From assembly GCF_963678635.1 (NCBI RefSeq), contig NC_087063.1, forward strand, positions 63,657,290 to 63,721,289: a stretch of DNA of 64,000 bases, read 5' to 3'. This DNA comes from Symsagittifera roscoffensis (taxonomy: Eukaryota; Xenacoelomorpha; Acoela; Convolutidae). The notes beneath the pieces are model-generated. The model ran no database searches, was not told where the DNA came from, and saw only the letters and a program-made list of their open reading frames with translations. How positions within the stretch are numbered: the first letter of the stretch is position 1; each line of letters begins with the position of its first letter. Of this stretch, positions 41,239 through 52,109 are shown piece by piece. Both the position numbers and the translations under genes were made by a program.

Positions 41239-41894
41239 CACGGCTGGCTTAATTTATCCGGACAAAAAGCAAAACGCTTAAAACTTAAAATGTAAATTTG
41301 TCAAATTGGTGAAAAAGGTCATTTTTAGGTGGAAAAGGATAATTGCAAACTTGCTAAATTTCTACTCCAAAATGGATCATTTTTTGATTTTGTAGCAAAT
41401 CAAAATTTACGCTCAAACTACTGAGTCAATTAAAACCAAACACATATCAAAGTAAGCCTCTTGCGTAGCCCAAGAAAGTTTAACCCTGGCTTAACCCTTT
41501 TGTTTGACAGATAAAAAAAATTTTTACTACAAGAAACACCAACTTTAAAAAAAATCAATTTTAGATTTTTTGCCCAATTTGTTAGAGCCTAATTCTTCGT
41601 AAAAAAGTTGTTGCGCTGCATAAGAATTTTCATTCTGGTATAATTTTGTTTGTAATTGACTAATTTAGTTTGGGCGTAACCTTTGATTGACTAAGAAAAA
41701 CCAAAATTGATCCGTTTTGGGGTATAATTTTGGGCATTAATTTCGCAAATTAAGTTGCGCTTTATGAACTCTGCGAGAATCGTAAGCAAGTTTTTCATCA
41801 TCATTTTTCACCTAAAATTAAACCAATTTGAGAAGAACGCGTTATAAGTTTTCGCGTTTTGTGCGTTTCGTCCGGATACTTTAAATCAGCACTG
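41239..41894. mobile_element. Foldback Tc1/mariner-type MITE, 656 bp, second copy
   Basis: Starts CACGGCTGGCTTAATTTATC and ends GATACTTTAAATCAGCACTG, flanked by TA (41237-41238, 41895-41896). It carries the same 'CCGGACAAA' subterminal block and palindromic layout as the element at 38003, but is diverged from it. Confidence 0.88.
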
Positions 41895-42119
41895 TACGTT
41901 CATCATACTTGTGGACTCACAATGCAGCAAAGGCGTCCAGCTATATAAGGACCAGCACAAAAAGTACACCCGAGACTAGGCTTTTACTGTTCCGACAAAA
42001 AAGTGCAAAGTCACTATGCTCGGGCATTGATAAAGTCACACCAATATATTCCGCATAAGGTTTCATGTTATAGGCAACATGCCGTCTGATTTCTTAAATC
42101 GATGTACACGACCATTACG

Positions 42120-42640
42120 GCGCGACTGCAATTTGGGTCTAAACCCGGATGCGGCGCGACCCACGGTGCGACTTAGCGCGACACGGCTCCGTCTCCACCT
42201 GGATCTAAATAGTTGAGGCATCTCCGCCTTGGTCGGGAAAGTCTCGCACTCTCTATCTCGGTCGCGATTGTCGCGCCGTCTCCACCTTGGTCACGAAAGT
42301 CTGGCAATTTCAGCTTTTGGTTGCACCTGCCAGGCTGGCCGCGGCGTTGCATTTTGACTCGCGCCGTCTCCTCCTTGATCGAAAAAATCTCGGCGTCTCC
42401 ATTTTGGTGGCGAAAGTCTCGCTATCTCCACCTCGGTCACGAAAGTCTGGTAATGGCAATTTTTGATCGGCCCTGCCAGGACGGTCGTGCCGTTGCATTT
42501 TGAGTCGCGCCGTTTCCTGAGTTGCGCCATCTCCACTTTTATCGCGACAGTCGCCCGTCTCCTCCTCGGCCACAAAAGTCGTGAGAGATTTTTCTTGGTC
42601 GTGCCTTCTCTACGTTGGTCGCAAAAAAAGCGCGCGGTTT
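42120..42640 (+). repeat. GC-rich minisatellite with higher-order structure
   Basis: A degenerate ~30-35-bp unit, 'TCGCGCCGTCTCCACCTTGG' plus 'TCACGAAAGTC', repeats across 0.5 kb. A larger ~146-bp period is visible: 'CCTGCCAGGCTGGCCGCGGC' near 42328 against 'CCTGCCAGGACGGTCGTGCC' near 42472. Long open frames on both strands come from this composition, not from genes. Confidence 0.82.
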
Positions 42641-43385
42641 CGCAAAAATCTGGAAATGACTGAGCTTGGTCGCGCAGGTGGCGCTCTTTCCTGAGCCGTG
42701 CTGGTCACGCCGTCTCCCCCTTGGTCACAAAAGTCGCAGCTGAAGTTTTTGATCACGAAAAACTGGAAGTATTACTTCTTGATAAATCTAGGTAGACCTT
42801 AAGCCAAATCTTGATTATTTAAGCGTCATAATTTTTTTCAGAAACAATCAATGAGTAAAAATTTTTCTGCAAAATAGAATAATTGCTTGTGGACAATGAA
42901 CTTGAATTTTATGGATTTATGTGGTAAAAAAGTGAAAGAAAAATCAATTAAAATGAATAATTAGTTTTCTGTAAGAATCAAAACTGATTATAATCCAATA
43001 AATTTTATATAGTTTTTTTAACTATAGCATCTATAGTCGAATGTGTTTTCTAACGTTTTGTCATGAAAATAATTTAAAATCAATTTTTCCCATGTGAAAA
43101 CTCTGTGCGGTTAGAAACTAAATACAGCCTTACTTTATTGTGGGGATGTATCTAGGATCTTCCTGAGGGTGGGGAGCCCTATTTAGCCAGAATTGTCTGC
43201 GAAGGCAGAAATTTCGAAAAAAAAACAGGCTAAAGTTGATCTTTTTGAGCGTTTTTTGAAATATTTTGACCAATGAACCGTGTTCTATCGTGAATACCGT
43301 CGAATGAAATAAAAAGGCACTTTTCTATGTAGTGATGGGGTCGAATACCTGAGGGAAAAACAAGGCTCGCCGCACGCCGCACGCT
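42641..43385 (+). repeat. Dispersed duplicate, copy 2 of a ~0.73-kb segment
   Basis: Direct-orientation match to 33360-34085. Here it continues out of the GC-rich minisatellite, whose unit includes 'GGTCACAAAAGTCGC', which suggests the duplicated segment began inside such an array. Confidence 0.93.
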
Positions 43386-43547
43386 CCTCTAAATATCCTG
43401 CAGTTTTTATGGCTATGTTTTTAACCTCTGATCTTAGTTTTTGTAATAATTTAGCAGTTTATCTTATTTGATTATTGTTTTACTGTCATTTCTTAAACTG
43501 GAATATAAATACCCGTGTTGAAAAAACGCTATTAAAACGATTCTTGC

Positions 43548-43795
43548 AGGGGCGAATTTAGGATTTTCTCGAGGGGCTGATTTTCAGAAAATTTTTCTTT
43601 TAGGTCGGCCAAATTGATTTTCTGAGATCTCCAAAATCTTTTTAAAGACTCCATGTTTACCAAATTTACTGCGCCGCAGTCAAAATTTTGAAAAAATAGT
43701 CCTAAAAAGTCGTTTTCATGCACTTTTTGGAAAATTTTGACAAAAAACCAAAGAATCGCGTCGGCAGGGGGTCGAATTCCTGAGAGGCGGGGGGT
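43548..43795 (+). mobile_element. hAT-type MITE relic, right end lost
   Basis: Begins 'CAGGGGCGAATTTAGGATTT' and keeps interior blocks 'TTTACTGCGCCGCAG', 'CACTTTTTGGAAAATTTTGA' and 'CGTCGGCAGGGGGTCGAAT', as in the 14919 element. The terminal CTG end is not evident. Confidence 0.8.
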
Positions 43796-43951
43796 GAACT
43801 CTTGTACAATTTCCCTAACACTTAAAAAATGTATGAAATTTCTTATGACTAGCAATTTTTCATAAATTGACTAGCATTTTCTGTGTAAGGAGGTGAACGC
43901 AGTCAGGAGTGAAAACTGAAGAAGAAATTGTTTTATTTCAAGCAGAGAGTT

Positions 43952-44962
43952 TCAATTTGGTGCATTTATAAAAGCATTTATATAATCTGTTCCTGGACGT
44001 TGGATGTTAGCGAACTTGGCTTTTACCACATCTCTAAACTCGAACCAGGACCAACCATAGAGAATTGGATTAATGGCTGCGTTCAAGAATGGTAGAATTT
44101 CGACGATTTGGTTGTACCAAGTATCGAATAAATGGTCACTTGCGAACTCGAAAACGAAAGACAACCAAATTATGACAACAGGAACCCAGCTCACAAAGTA
44201 TGTAAAAAACAGGCAGATAGTCCTGCAGCTGGAAGAAATCAGGAATTTTCTGACCATTTTGTATTTTTCTTCATTTTCTAATGATTGAATTGTCTCGCTT
44301 TTTAGTTGGTAATAATTCTTTGCATGGTATAACTTTTTAAATAGTGATATGTAGCACCAAAGCATTATAACAAGAGGTAAAATGATGATGAAAATCAGGA
44401 CTAGGGCACCTGAAAGAACGTATCTAACAGCATCTGATTTCCAAGTTAAGACGCAGGTGTGCGATTCACGGTCGATGTTGTAATTCCAAAGAGAACTGTT
44501 TTGGATAGTGAAACCCAAAACCCACAGGAAAAGAAGCGACAGTCGAATCCGAATCTTGGACCCGAAAAGAAGTCGATGCCAATTGTAGTTGCCCTGGCCG
44601 CCATAAATATCCAGAGTAAACCATACAATATGCCACCCTGAGGTAGCAGCTAAGGCGAATACAAGATATAGTGAAAAGAACACTGGACATGCAAGATCGC
44701 CCAAAATGTTCTCCGGCAACTTAAAATGATCGGGACAGTTCAGGAGGACCAGCAGATTTAAGCTGATGCCCAAATCAGAGAAAGCTATAGACTTTAAGAT
44801 GGTCAAATGAGGAGTTCTCTGCCGATTGATTAAAACAGTGAGGACGAATAAGTTGTTTACCGCTCCAAAGATTCCAAGAAGCAACGATGGCCAGTAAAAG
44901 TAAGGTTTGTCGTATGTTCCTGCGAAAAAGCCCCATCCATTTTTACCATTGCCGTCGGTCAT
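43952..44962 (-). CDS. Rhodopsin-class (class A) G-protein-coupled receptor, single exon
   Basis: 336 residues from the first ATG (44962); an extra 24 codons upstream are open but lack an ATG. Seven hydrophobic segments are readable. Landmarks: TM1 LLGIFGAVNNLFVLTVLI (conserved Asn), TM2 IAFSDLGISL (conserved Asp), TM3 Cys in GDLACPVFFSLYL, TM4 LLFLWVLGF, an extracellular-loop-2 Cys in SHTCVLTW, TM5 IIILPLVIMLWCYISLF (Pro and Tyr), TM6 FFTYFVSWVPVVI and TM7 LNAAINPILYGW (NPxxY). The position of the D/E-R-Y motif reads FTLDIYGGQG, lacking the arginine. A short tail ends INAPN. The ligand cannot be told. Intronless, no close neighbour. Confidence 0.9.
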   Translation of the reverse strand: MTDGNGKNGWGFFAGTYDKPYFYWPSLLLGIFGAVNNLFVLTVLINRQRTPHLTILKSIAFSDLGISLNLLVLLNCPDHFKLPENILGDLACPVFFSLYLVFALAATSGWHIVWFTLDIYGGQGNYNWHRLLFGSKIRIRLSLLFLWVLGFTIQNSSLWNYNIDRESHTCVLTWKSDAVRYVLSGALVLIFIIILPLVIMLWCYISLFKKLYHAKNYYQLKSETIQSLENEEKYKMVRKFLISSSCRTICLFFTYFVSWVPVVIIWLSFVFEFASDHLFDTWYNQIVEILPFLNAAINPILYGWSWFEFRDVVKAKFANIQRPGTDYINAFINAPN

Positions 44963-47147
44963 GACCAAAAATTTTGGCAAATATTGGAAGAACAATTGAT
45001 TGACTACGAATGGTGATTTTGATTGAGTAATCAATTAGTAGCAAGCTAAATGTTATTTGCAGTCGTGTGTTGTCTCAATCTTCAGTTTTTGTTAATAGCC
45101 CATTTTGTATTTTTATTTACTTTGGCAATTAACTTAGGTTGAGAGGCGCCGCCGCTATATTCATCAAACTTCTGTCCTGACTTTGCTGAAAAATGGACGT
45201 GTTCTAAATACGCAAAATCTGACCTTTTGATTATTGTTGTTTATATTTCAACATCCGCTCGTAACTATTGTCCCTTTATTACGAATAGCTTACGAACTGT
45301 AACTTTAATACGAGTTAGCTTACATCTGGCGCAGTTCCAGGTTTTTTTCTATGAGCAAAAACTTACCAAGTACCAAAGTTGAAAAGTGAAATTAAAGTCA
45401 AAATTCAAAAGAAGAGTTTATACAAAATTGAGTCTGCAGTTTTGGCGGTAAAAATATCTGATATTGTAATTTTTTCCCCTTTACTTACACAAATTTTGCA
45501 AAAAAAACACCCACTTACAAAGTCCTCTCCACCAGAAGTCTTTTCCATCAAAAACTTTTGCATCCGGTCCGACCAAAGTATGTTTAATATGCTTTTTATG
45601 AAATTGCAGTTTCGATTTCCTAAAAAACCAGAGAGGTTTATAACTCTTTGTTCTTTGATCAGTCGATTTTTTATTCATCTCCGTCAATACAGTCTTTCAA
45701 ATGAGGTTCGATACGCCACGAAAGAGAGGAACAGCTCAAATATTCAAACTCTGAACAATTAATAAAACAGCATTCTTCCTATTCTTTTCTACAACAATCA
45801 AATTAGGACTCTAAAACAAATCAATCTCTATTTTTTAAAATGAGAAACAAGGGTTCGGTTATATATATAGACTATAGTCTTGATATTCTTACTAACTCAA
45901 GCTATGACTCTCACCCTATATCATAGATTGTCGTCAAAATTTTAGAGATAAAGGAAATAGTTATAAAATCTCATGCCCTAACTTGATTGAAACTTAGAAT
46001 ATAAATGAAAGTTTAAATGATGTTTCTTATGTACCACTAATGGTATACATCCTAATGGGTCTACATCATTTCGAACCGTAGCCCACTTCTAAAATGATGG
46101 TTGAACAGCTAGCTTTTTAGTCCACATAATCCCTCTCAGAGTCTTGCGTCGTAAATACTTCTTCAACCATTTTACTGCGTTCCGTGTTCCTTCGAATTTT
46201 TCAAGAAAGTATTTATTAGACGAAAAAAAAGAAACTATAACAAAAAAAAGATAAGAAACTAAAACCGGGCACGGAAAATTATTCAATTGAGTCTCACTGG
46301 TTCATTGATTTGCTGAAAAAACTGACGCTCAAACTCTGAAAAAAAAATTTGAAGTCTATTTACAATTTTTTTTACCTCTTCACAGGTTTTTTTTTGTTCC
46401 TCTTCCCGCTCATAGAGATATTATACGGAGTTTTTTTTGATTTTTCATTTTTAACAATGTACCTGCAAGTCTGTGAAATCCCGGTGTTCTAATAATCAAT
46501 GTCTTTGATAGGCTAAAACAGTGACTGCAGATGGCAATTTGTGTCTGCTTTTGATAGCAGGACAAAATAGCCAGTCTGCCAAACAGGCGAAATACGTTCT
46601 TTTGATAGATGATTAAGTAGTTGATAAAAAGTACTGAAATTACTTCACGAAACCCGAATTTGAAAAAAAAAATTAATGTTCAATGACTAAAAGTTGGAAA
46701 AATGAAATGAAACTTTCAAGCCCCAATTAAAACTAATTAGTTGAAATATGATTCCAATACTTGAAGCACTCTTAGCTTAAAGCTTTTTTTATATTAACGT
46801 GTGATTAACTCAAGATTTTAAAAAAAGTTATTTTTGTTCATTTCTATGTCTAAGTAAACAGTTAAGACCGTAGCTATTTTCTATTTAGTGTATTAATTCT
46901 GCAACACCAAAAATTTAGATAGAAATTTTGTTTAGCCCCAGAAAAACAATTTTCGAAAAATTCCATCATATGTTATTTTGGTTCGATGAAGTAATTGACT
47001 TGTATCCATACGCAGGAGAACAACAAAGAAAGTTGCAGTAAGTGTAAATTTCAACATTAATATAGAACTTTGAGCAATGCCCACATTAAAATTTTCAGGA
47101 AACCAATTTTAGCGCATATCTTTTGAAATTGGGTTCATTTTCTAATA
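44963..47147. other. Intergenic, nothing recognised
   Basis: AT-rich spacer. The 127-codon frame at 45379-45762 shows no domain, and low-complexity T/A tracts are common. No element ends found. Confidence 0.5.
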
Positions 47148-47960
47148 GTAAACAAGGCTGCTCATATCAGGGTACAGCCTTGAACGTTCATTAAATAAAA
47201 ACATTATTTGAAAAATGAGACTTTTTGTAAAAATAATCCCCCACCCGGCATATAAAATACAAAGCGATAAATTTCGCTCCTAGTAACAAATCAATTATGG
47301 CAATAAGCTTCCTTCAACTAATTTGGAACGATTTCTAAGACAGATTGAACCTCCACTTACGCATTAATAGCGCGAAATATATCATGCTTTAATTGTCCCA
47401 AATTGGCCAAAATGGAAATCTTTAAACCGGTGGCCAATCAATAAGCAGAATGGTCTCAGAGCAGAATGAGTCCAAGAGCAGACAAACAGAAACATATTGT
47501 TGTTTACAAGCTAATCGATAAACTAAGTACAAGAACTGTCAATATTACCAAAGAAACGAGATTTTTATGCAATATTTCGAGATTTTGTGAAAAAAAAATT
47601 CAACCAAAAACTTAATGAATTAATTCAATATATGGATAATTTATTCATTTTTTGGTGTTTTTGACGGTTCTAATAATTGTTTTTATCAATTAGCCCGTAT
47701 AAAGCAATAAATGTCAATATATTTTTTTGCTCTTGGACCCGTTCTGCATTTGGACTATTCTGCTTATTGCTCCGCCTCCCTTTAAGCCCCTATAACTTTA
47801 CGAAAAATGAACACAGGTAAAATATCTTTACAAACTTAAGCTCAGGACAACAATACTTTTTGAAAGACAACAATACTTTTTGAAGAAATTCCGTCGAAAA
47901 TGGCTAGTTAAAAAGTCGAAATTTGTCTGACGAAAAAAACCACTCGAGCACGAAATTCGG
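47148..47960 (-). repeat. Dispersed repeat family B, minus copy, split by a MITE
   Basis: On the minus strand, 'TTTTTAACTAGCCATTTTCG' (near 47910), 'GGACAATTAAAGCATGATAT' and 'GGGTGGGGGATTATTTTT' (near 47235) follow the family B order, ending near 'ACCCTGATATGAGCAGCC'. The copy is interrupted at 47429-47779. Confidence 0.82.
47429..47779. mobile_element. Nested MITE, 351 bp, ~50-bp inverted ends, ~9-bp target duplication
   Basis: Ends GGTGGCCAATCAATAAGCAG and, in reverse complement, GGAGGCGGAGCAATAAGCAG extend with mismatches to '...GAGTCCAAGAGCA'. Flanks are CTTTAAACC (47420-47428) and CTTTAAGCC (47780-47788). The uninterrupted family B copy at 48.3 kb reads TTTAAACCTCC across the site, confirming an insertion. 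A 9-bp duplication with long inverted ends would fit a Mutator-like element; this is inference. Confidence 0.85.
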
Positions 47961-48002
47961 AACAAAAAACTCATTTTGATACAAATTGATTTTAAAAAAG
48001 AC

Positions 48003-48460
48003 TGCTTGTATCAGCGCGAAGCCCTGAATGTTCCGACCGCCTTTTAAGGTTTATAGAGCAGTAAAAACTTTTAAAAAAAATAAATGTAGCAAAATAAAAT
48101 GTTTTTTTTTTCTCTAAAATTTGATTTTTTTTTAAATGAAAATCATCCCCTCACATGCCATATAAAGTACAAAAGAATAGATTTTGCTCCTTCTAACAAA
48201 TAAATTATGGCAAATAAGCTTCTTTCAACTAATTTGCAACGATTTCTAAGAAGGATTAATTCTCCGCTTACGTGTGAATAGCGCGAAATATATCGCGCGT
48301 TAATTGTCCCAAAATGGCAATCTTTAAACCTCCATAAGTTTACGAAAAAAAAATCACAAGTAAAATATCTTTTCGAATTAAAGTTCAGGACAACAATACC
48401 TTTTGAGTGATACAAAAAATCCGTCAAAAATGGCTAGTTAAAAAATCTAAATTTGTCTGA
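48003..48460 (-). repeat. Dispersed repeat family B, minus copy, nearly complete
   Basis: Minus strand, in order: 'TTTTTAACTAGCCATTTTTG', 'GTATTGTTGTCCTGAAC', 'GGACAATTAACGCGCGATAT', 'GTGAGGGGATGATTTTC' and 'CATTCAGGGCTTCGCGCTGA'. It is directly repeated with the 47.1-48.0 kb copy. Confidence 0.85.
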
Positions 48461-48943
48461 ATGTGGTTTCGTTTAAATTGCTATCAATGGTAACACTTGG
48501 TAACAGTTTTCACACAGATTAAGTTTAATTAAGTTTCATGCAAGTATTCTTCTGAGTGTGTTGAATATTGAATGCTCAGAGGGTAATACAGAATTGTCTC
48601 ACGAGCCTAAGAGCTGAGCGATGTTGAAAAGGCCTGTATGAACATAAATGACTGCTAGAGAGCACGAGAGCGGTATAACGGAAAAGACTCGGTTATTCTC
48701 CAAAAAAAACTTTGACGGACGGGGCACAGCAAGTTTGTTTTAATAAATTACTTAATTGTGTCTAATTTTGTTTGAAGAAATTTAATCTTAGCGAAGACGT
48801 TATCAAAGCTGAGAATAAACTGCCTGAGACTAACAATACGCTTCATGCTATTTGTGCTTCAGTAAGAGTAAAGCTCAATAAACTTGATGAAAAACATAAA
48901 GCTAACAAGGCACAGAAATTGAATTGACGACCGAATTAACAAA
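48461..48943. other. Spacer before the 120-bp satellite
   Basis: No gene recognised. The end of this stretch (from about 48890) begins sequence that is duplicated near 49675 inside the array. Confidence 0.5.
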
Positions 48944-51900
48944 ATGGACAAAAAATTCAGAATAATTGAATATCTTCCTATTATGAGCTTAAATATCAAA
49001 CGGGAAAGTGAAAAGCGAGGAATGATTAATTTACCGTGGAGCTGGGTTTTCTGTGTACTTACAATCGATAAAATGGGTAACATAAAGAATCTTTTTCCTG
49101 ACTTGGACAAAACTTCGAACGCGATTGTAGTAAGAATATAATCAACCACGAAGTAATTCTCACACAACAAGGAATTCATATCAAACGTCCAAAGTATTAA
49201 AAAATGAATCATATTGTTGACTAGACAAAACTGCAAACACGATCATAGTAAAAAGACAACCAACCAGGGAGTAATTTTAACACTAAGGACATTCAATTCA
49301 AATCAGTTTTCCAATGTATCAAAGTGAGTCATACTATCAACCACGACAAAATGTGAACGCAATTATAGTAAAAAACAACCAACCAGTAGGTAGTTCTAGC
49401 ACGGTACAGAATTCTTATCAAACTTCAGAATTAGCAAAAATTGAATTGTTTTCATGAGCACGACACAACTGTGAAAACGATTATAGTGAAGAGACAACCA
49501 ACCAGGAACTTACTCTAACTCGATACGGAATTCCTGTCAAACTTCGGAAGTAACAAAAAATGAATCATTATGTTGACTTGAAAAAACTGCCAACGCGATT
49601 GTAGTAAAAAGATAACTACTCAGGAAGTAGTTTTATAAGGACATGGAACTCGTCTCAAATTTCAAAGTTAGCTAACAAAAAACTAACATGGCATAGAAAT
49701 TAAATTGACGACCGAATTAACTAAATGGACAAAAAACTTGAAATAAATGAATATCTTCCTATTATGAGCTTAAAAATCAAACGACAAGATAAAAAGCGAG
49801 GAATGATTAATTTACCGTGGAGCTGGGTTTTCTATGTACTTACAATCGATAAAATGGGTAACACAAAGAATCTTTTTCTTGACTTAGACAAAACTTCGAA
49901 CACGATTGTAGTATGAAGATAATCAACCACGAAGTAACTCTCACACGACAAGGAATTCATATCAAACGTCCAAAGTATTAAAAAATGAATCAGATTGTTG
50001 ACTAGACAAAACTGCGTATACGATTGCAGTTAAAAGACAACCAACCAGAAAGTATTTCGCACACGACAAGCAATTCATATCAGACTTCAAATATAATAAA
50101 AAATGAATCAGATTGTTGGCTAGATAAAACTGCAAACACGATCATAGTAAAAAAGACAACCAACCAGGGAATAATTTTAACACTAACGACAATCAATTCA
50201 AGTCAACTTTCCAAAGTATCAATAGTGAGTCATACTATTGACCACGACAAAATGTGAATGCAATTATAGTAAAAAACAACCAACCAGTAGGTAGTTGTAG
50301 CACTGTTTAGAATTCTTATGTGTCTAATTTGGCGATATCTTTTCAGGACTCTGTCATCTCATCCCGGTACTATCTTCATGATTTGAATTCACGCTCCCAA
50401 ATACTGAATCTCAAATACAAAATCCAAAATACTGTATCCCAAATACTGACATATTTCGGCAATATGTCAACCCAATAATGAAATAATCCAATGAGTTTAT
50501 TCGGTGTTGTGTTTCCACAACTATGATCCCAAAAACTGCTCGCAAATACTAAAGTGTGACATCCATCGATTTAATTAACTAATGTTCTAAGATTTTTTTG
50601 TGGTTTCCGCTGACAATAATTAAGTTCTTGCTTTTGCATTCCACAAGTACACATGCAAGTTCAGTAATAAAAGTATTTCTGAATTCCTTTACAGTTTGCG
50701 GATTCCGCTTACAAATTTTACGAATTCCACTTACATTTGCGGATTCCACTTACATTTTGCGGAATACATTTACAGTTGCGGAATCCCGAACAACTAGCTA
50801 TATTTGCTTGTTGCGGAATCCGCAACAAATTAAATACGCCGACAAAATTTACGTTACAAGTATCCGCAACAAATTAAATACGCCGACAAAATTTACGTTA
50901 CAAGAATCCACGTAAATCTTGTAAGTGGAATCCACTTACATTTTGGAACATGTTTAAATAGTTGTCTCTGGAATCCAGGAGCATACAGACACAAAATTGT
51001 ACGCCTATCCAGTGCACAGTTTGGTCTCGTAATGTTGCTGACTTGGACAAAAATGCGAATACGATTATAGTAAAAAGACAACCAACCAGGAAGTTATTCT
51101 AGCACCACATAGAAATCCTATTTAACTTCAGAAATAACAAAACAGTGAATCAAATTGTTGACCAGGACAAAACTGCGAATGCGGTGATAATTTAAAAATA
51201 GTCAACCAACCAGGAAGTAATACTAACACGACTAGAAGTTCATATCAGAATTCGAAAGTAACAAAAAGTGAATCATGTTGCTGGCTAGGACAAAACTGTA
51301 AACGCTATTATAGTAAAAACAACCAACCAGTAAGTATTTCTAAGTATTTCTAACACGACACGGAATTTTATCAAACTTCGGAAGTAACTAGAAGTTAATC
51401 ATATTATTGACCAGGACAAAACTGTAAACGCGATTACAGTAAAAAAATACAGCCAACCACGAAATAATTCTAACACGACACGGAGTTCCTATCAAACTTC
51501 GGAATTAACAAAAAGCGAATCATATTGTTGACCAAAACACAACTGCGAAATTGATTATAATAAAGAGACAGCCAACCAAGAAGTAATTCTTTATAATTCC
51601 TATCAAACTTCCGAAGTAACAAAAAGTGAATCACATTGTTGACTTGAAAAAAAACTGCCAACGCGATTGTAGTAAAAGACAACCAACCAGCAAGTGGTTC
51701 TAAAATGACATGGAGTTCCTCTTAAACTTCAAACCTAACCAAAAATGAATCATATTGCTGACTTGGACAAAAATGCGAATACGATTATAGTAAAAAGACA
51801 ACCAACCAGGAAGTTATTCTAGCACCACACGGAAATCCTATCAAACATCGGAAATAACAAAAAAGTGAATCAAATTGTTGACCAGGACAAAACTGCGAAT

Positions 51901-52080
51901 GCGATAATAATAAAAAAAGTCAACCAACCAGGAAGTAATTCTAACACGACACCGAATTCATATCAGAAGTCGAAAGTAGCAAAAAGTGAGTCATGCTGTT
52001 GGCTAGGAAAACATTGCGAACGCGGTTATAGTAAAAAGACAACCAACCAACAAATAATTCTAACACGACACAAAAGTGGG
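48944..52080 (+). repeat. Degenerate 120-bp (40-codon) satellite array
   Basis: A unit with 'GACAAAACTGCGAACGCGAT', 'TATAGTAAAAAGACAACCAA', 'CCAGGAAGTAATTCTAACAC', 'TATCAAACTTCGGAAGTAAC' and 'AAAAAGTGAATCATATTGTT' repeats at 119-121-bp steps, for example 49888, 50004, 50124, 50243 and 51044, 51164, 51284, 51413, 51533, 51645, 51765, 51885, 52005. A longer block (48944-49140) recurs at 49725-49916 with the same 65- and 63-codon plus frames (INLPWSWVF, LTIDKMGN). The array is broken at about 50330-51030. Confidence 0.92.
50330..51030. repeat. Insertion in the satellite with its own short repeats
   Basis: Contains 'CCCAAATACTG' repeats (50395-50455), 'TTGCGGATTCCACTTACA' repeats (50690-50790) and a ~47-bp direct duplication around 'CAACAAATTAAATACGCCGA' (50820-50905). 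No inverted ends found. Confidence 0.75.
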
Positions 52081-52109
52081 TGCAAAACGAGTCCGACCTG
52101 ATGATGAGA

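Noticed and set aside
42213-42663. Overlapping open frames of 66-96 codons on both strands
   Set aside because: They arise from the GC-rich minisatellite, which is stop-poor in several frames; translations are repetitive.
45379-45762. 127-codon plus-strand open frame upstream of the GPCR
   Set aside because: No domain, Lys/Phe/Ile-rich as expected from AT-rich DNA, no supporting signals.
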